From an uncultured Aquimarina sp. (lineage in GTDB: Bacteria > Bacteroidota > Bacteroidia > Flavobacteriales > Flavobacteriaceae), in NCBI GenBank assembly GCA_947498595.1, contig CANMKX010000005.1, forward strand, positions 143,762 to 207,761: DNA of 64,000 nt, in the 5' to 3' direction. The notes under the pieces are model-generated. The model made no database searches. It was not told the origin of the DNA and saw nothing but the letters and a program-made list of their open reading frames with translations. Within the stretch, counting starts at the first letter, position 1, and the number at the start of each line of letters is the position of its first letter. Both the position numbers and the translations under genes were made by a program. Below are positions 63,681-64,000 of this stretch, piece by piece.

Positions 63681-64000
63681 AAAATTGTGTTTTTTGATTA
63701 TTAATGAATTTATTGTTGTGCATTGCACAGCTATTTAGTCGGTGTTTTGTGTAAACCTTTCATTGTTAGTGTGTTTTGTTGTTTTAGTGTGTTTTTTAAC
63801 ACGCTTTGTAGATGGCTTATTAAAGAAATAAAACGGTGTTGATTTTCAGAGTAATGTTTGTTTGCTGTGTGGTTGCAAAGCGTATCTCAATGCAATGTTT
63901 GTTTGCTGTATGGTTGTACAGCATATCTCAATGCAATGTTTGTTTGCTGCGTGGTTGTACAGCGTATCTCAACGCAATGTTTGTTTGCTGCGTGGTTGTA
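63681..64000. other. Right-edge intergenic region
   Basis: This holds the leader of the DUF6261-like gene, G/T-rich sequence with a GTGTGTTTTTTAACACGC inverted repeat (about 63788-63805), and the 41-base tandem repeat described separately. No coding region was found up to the window edge. Confidence 0.5.
63853..64000. repeat. 41-bp tandem repeat, open at the window edge
   Basis: AATGTTTGTTTGCTG starts at 63853, 63894, 63935 and 63976, an exact 41-base period, with the fourth copy cut by the window end. Each unit has a possible hairpin; the second has GCTGTA-TGGTTG-TACAGC. The third and fourth copies are nearly identical. The sequence is unrelated to the TTCGACATGCTCAG array 4 kb to the left although the period is alike. 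Confidence 0.85.

Overview
The window is AT-rich (about one third G+C by eye). Promoters show the TTG / TAnnTTTG pattern of Bacteroidota, there is an orphan PorP/SprF-type protein, and the bamA, cytochrome oxidase and trigger factor-clp neighbourhoods are laid out as in marine Flavobacteriaceae. An Aquimarina-like flavobacterium fits, but the genus is a guess. No rRNA or tRNA gene, prophage, IS element or CRISPR array was recognised.

Left part (1-15.6 kb): the end of a TonB-like protein and an exported metallo-beta-lactamase-fold enzyme; then a respiratory block (heme O synthase, two oxidase subunits III, a subunit IV-like protein, a cysteine-free SCO-like protein, a true SCO copper chaperone, DUF420 and a CxxC mini-protein). 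A MacAB-TolC-type export operon follows (ATPase, two permeases, two adaptors, one outer-membrane factor), then tsaB.

Middle (15.5-47.7 kb), mostly housekeeping: a DUF255 lipoprotein, dodecin, a PiT phosphate transporter, an Nfu protein with a doubled N-domain, a PorP/SprF-like protein, a VWA lipoprotein and a LytS/LytTR two-component pair. The minus-strand envelope operon runs CBS protein-nadK-DUF6089-uppS-bamA-ompH-ompH-murI, divergent from pdxJ. Then come a FadL-type porin with a GDSL-type lipoprotein, tig-clpP-clpX, a GH3-like protein, DUF2797 and LysE.

Right part (47.9-64 kb), increasingly accessory: a tandem A-B-A-B-A array of exported paralogues (three of about 425 aa, two of about 145 aa), AsmA, a queuosine-precursor transporter and a folK-deoxynucleoside kinase fusion. 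Next is a dense array of about 22 REP-like 41-42 bp repeats with a GIY-YIG nuclease gene inside it. After that come small unknown genes, one preceded by a GC-rich leader able to form competing helices, and an unrecognised three-gene minus-strand cluster whose last gene is frameshifted in a T run. The window ends with a DUF6261-like gene and an unrelated 41-bp tandem repeat running off the edge.

Best candidates for something undescribed: the GIY-YIG/repeat array, the structured leader at 59998-60111, the 60.6-62.6 kb cluster, and the A-B paralogue array. All names come from reading motifs; no database search was run.
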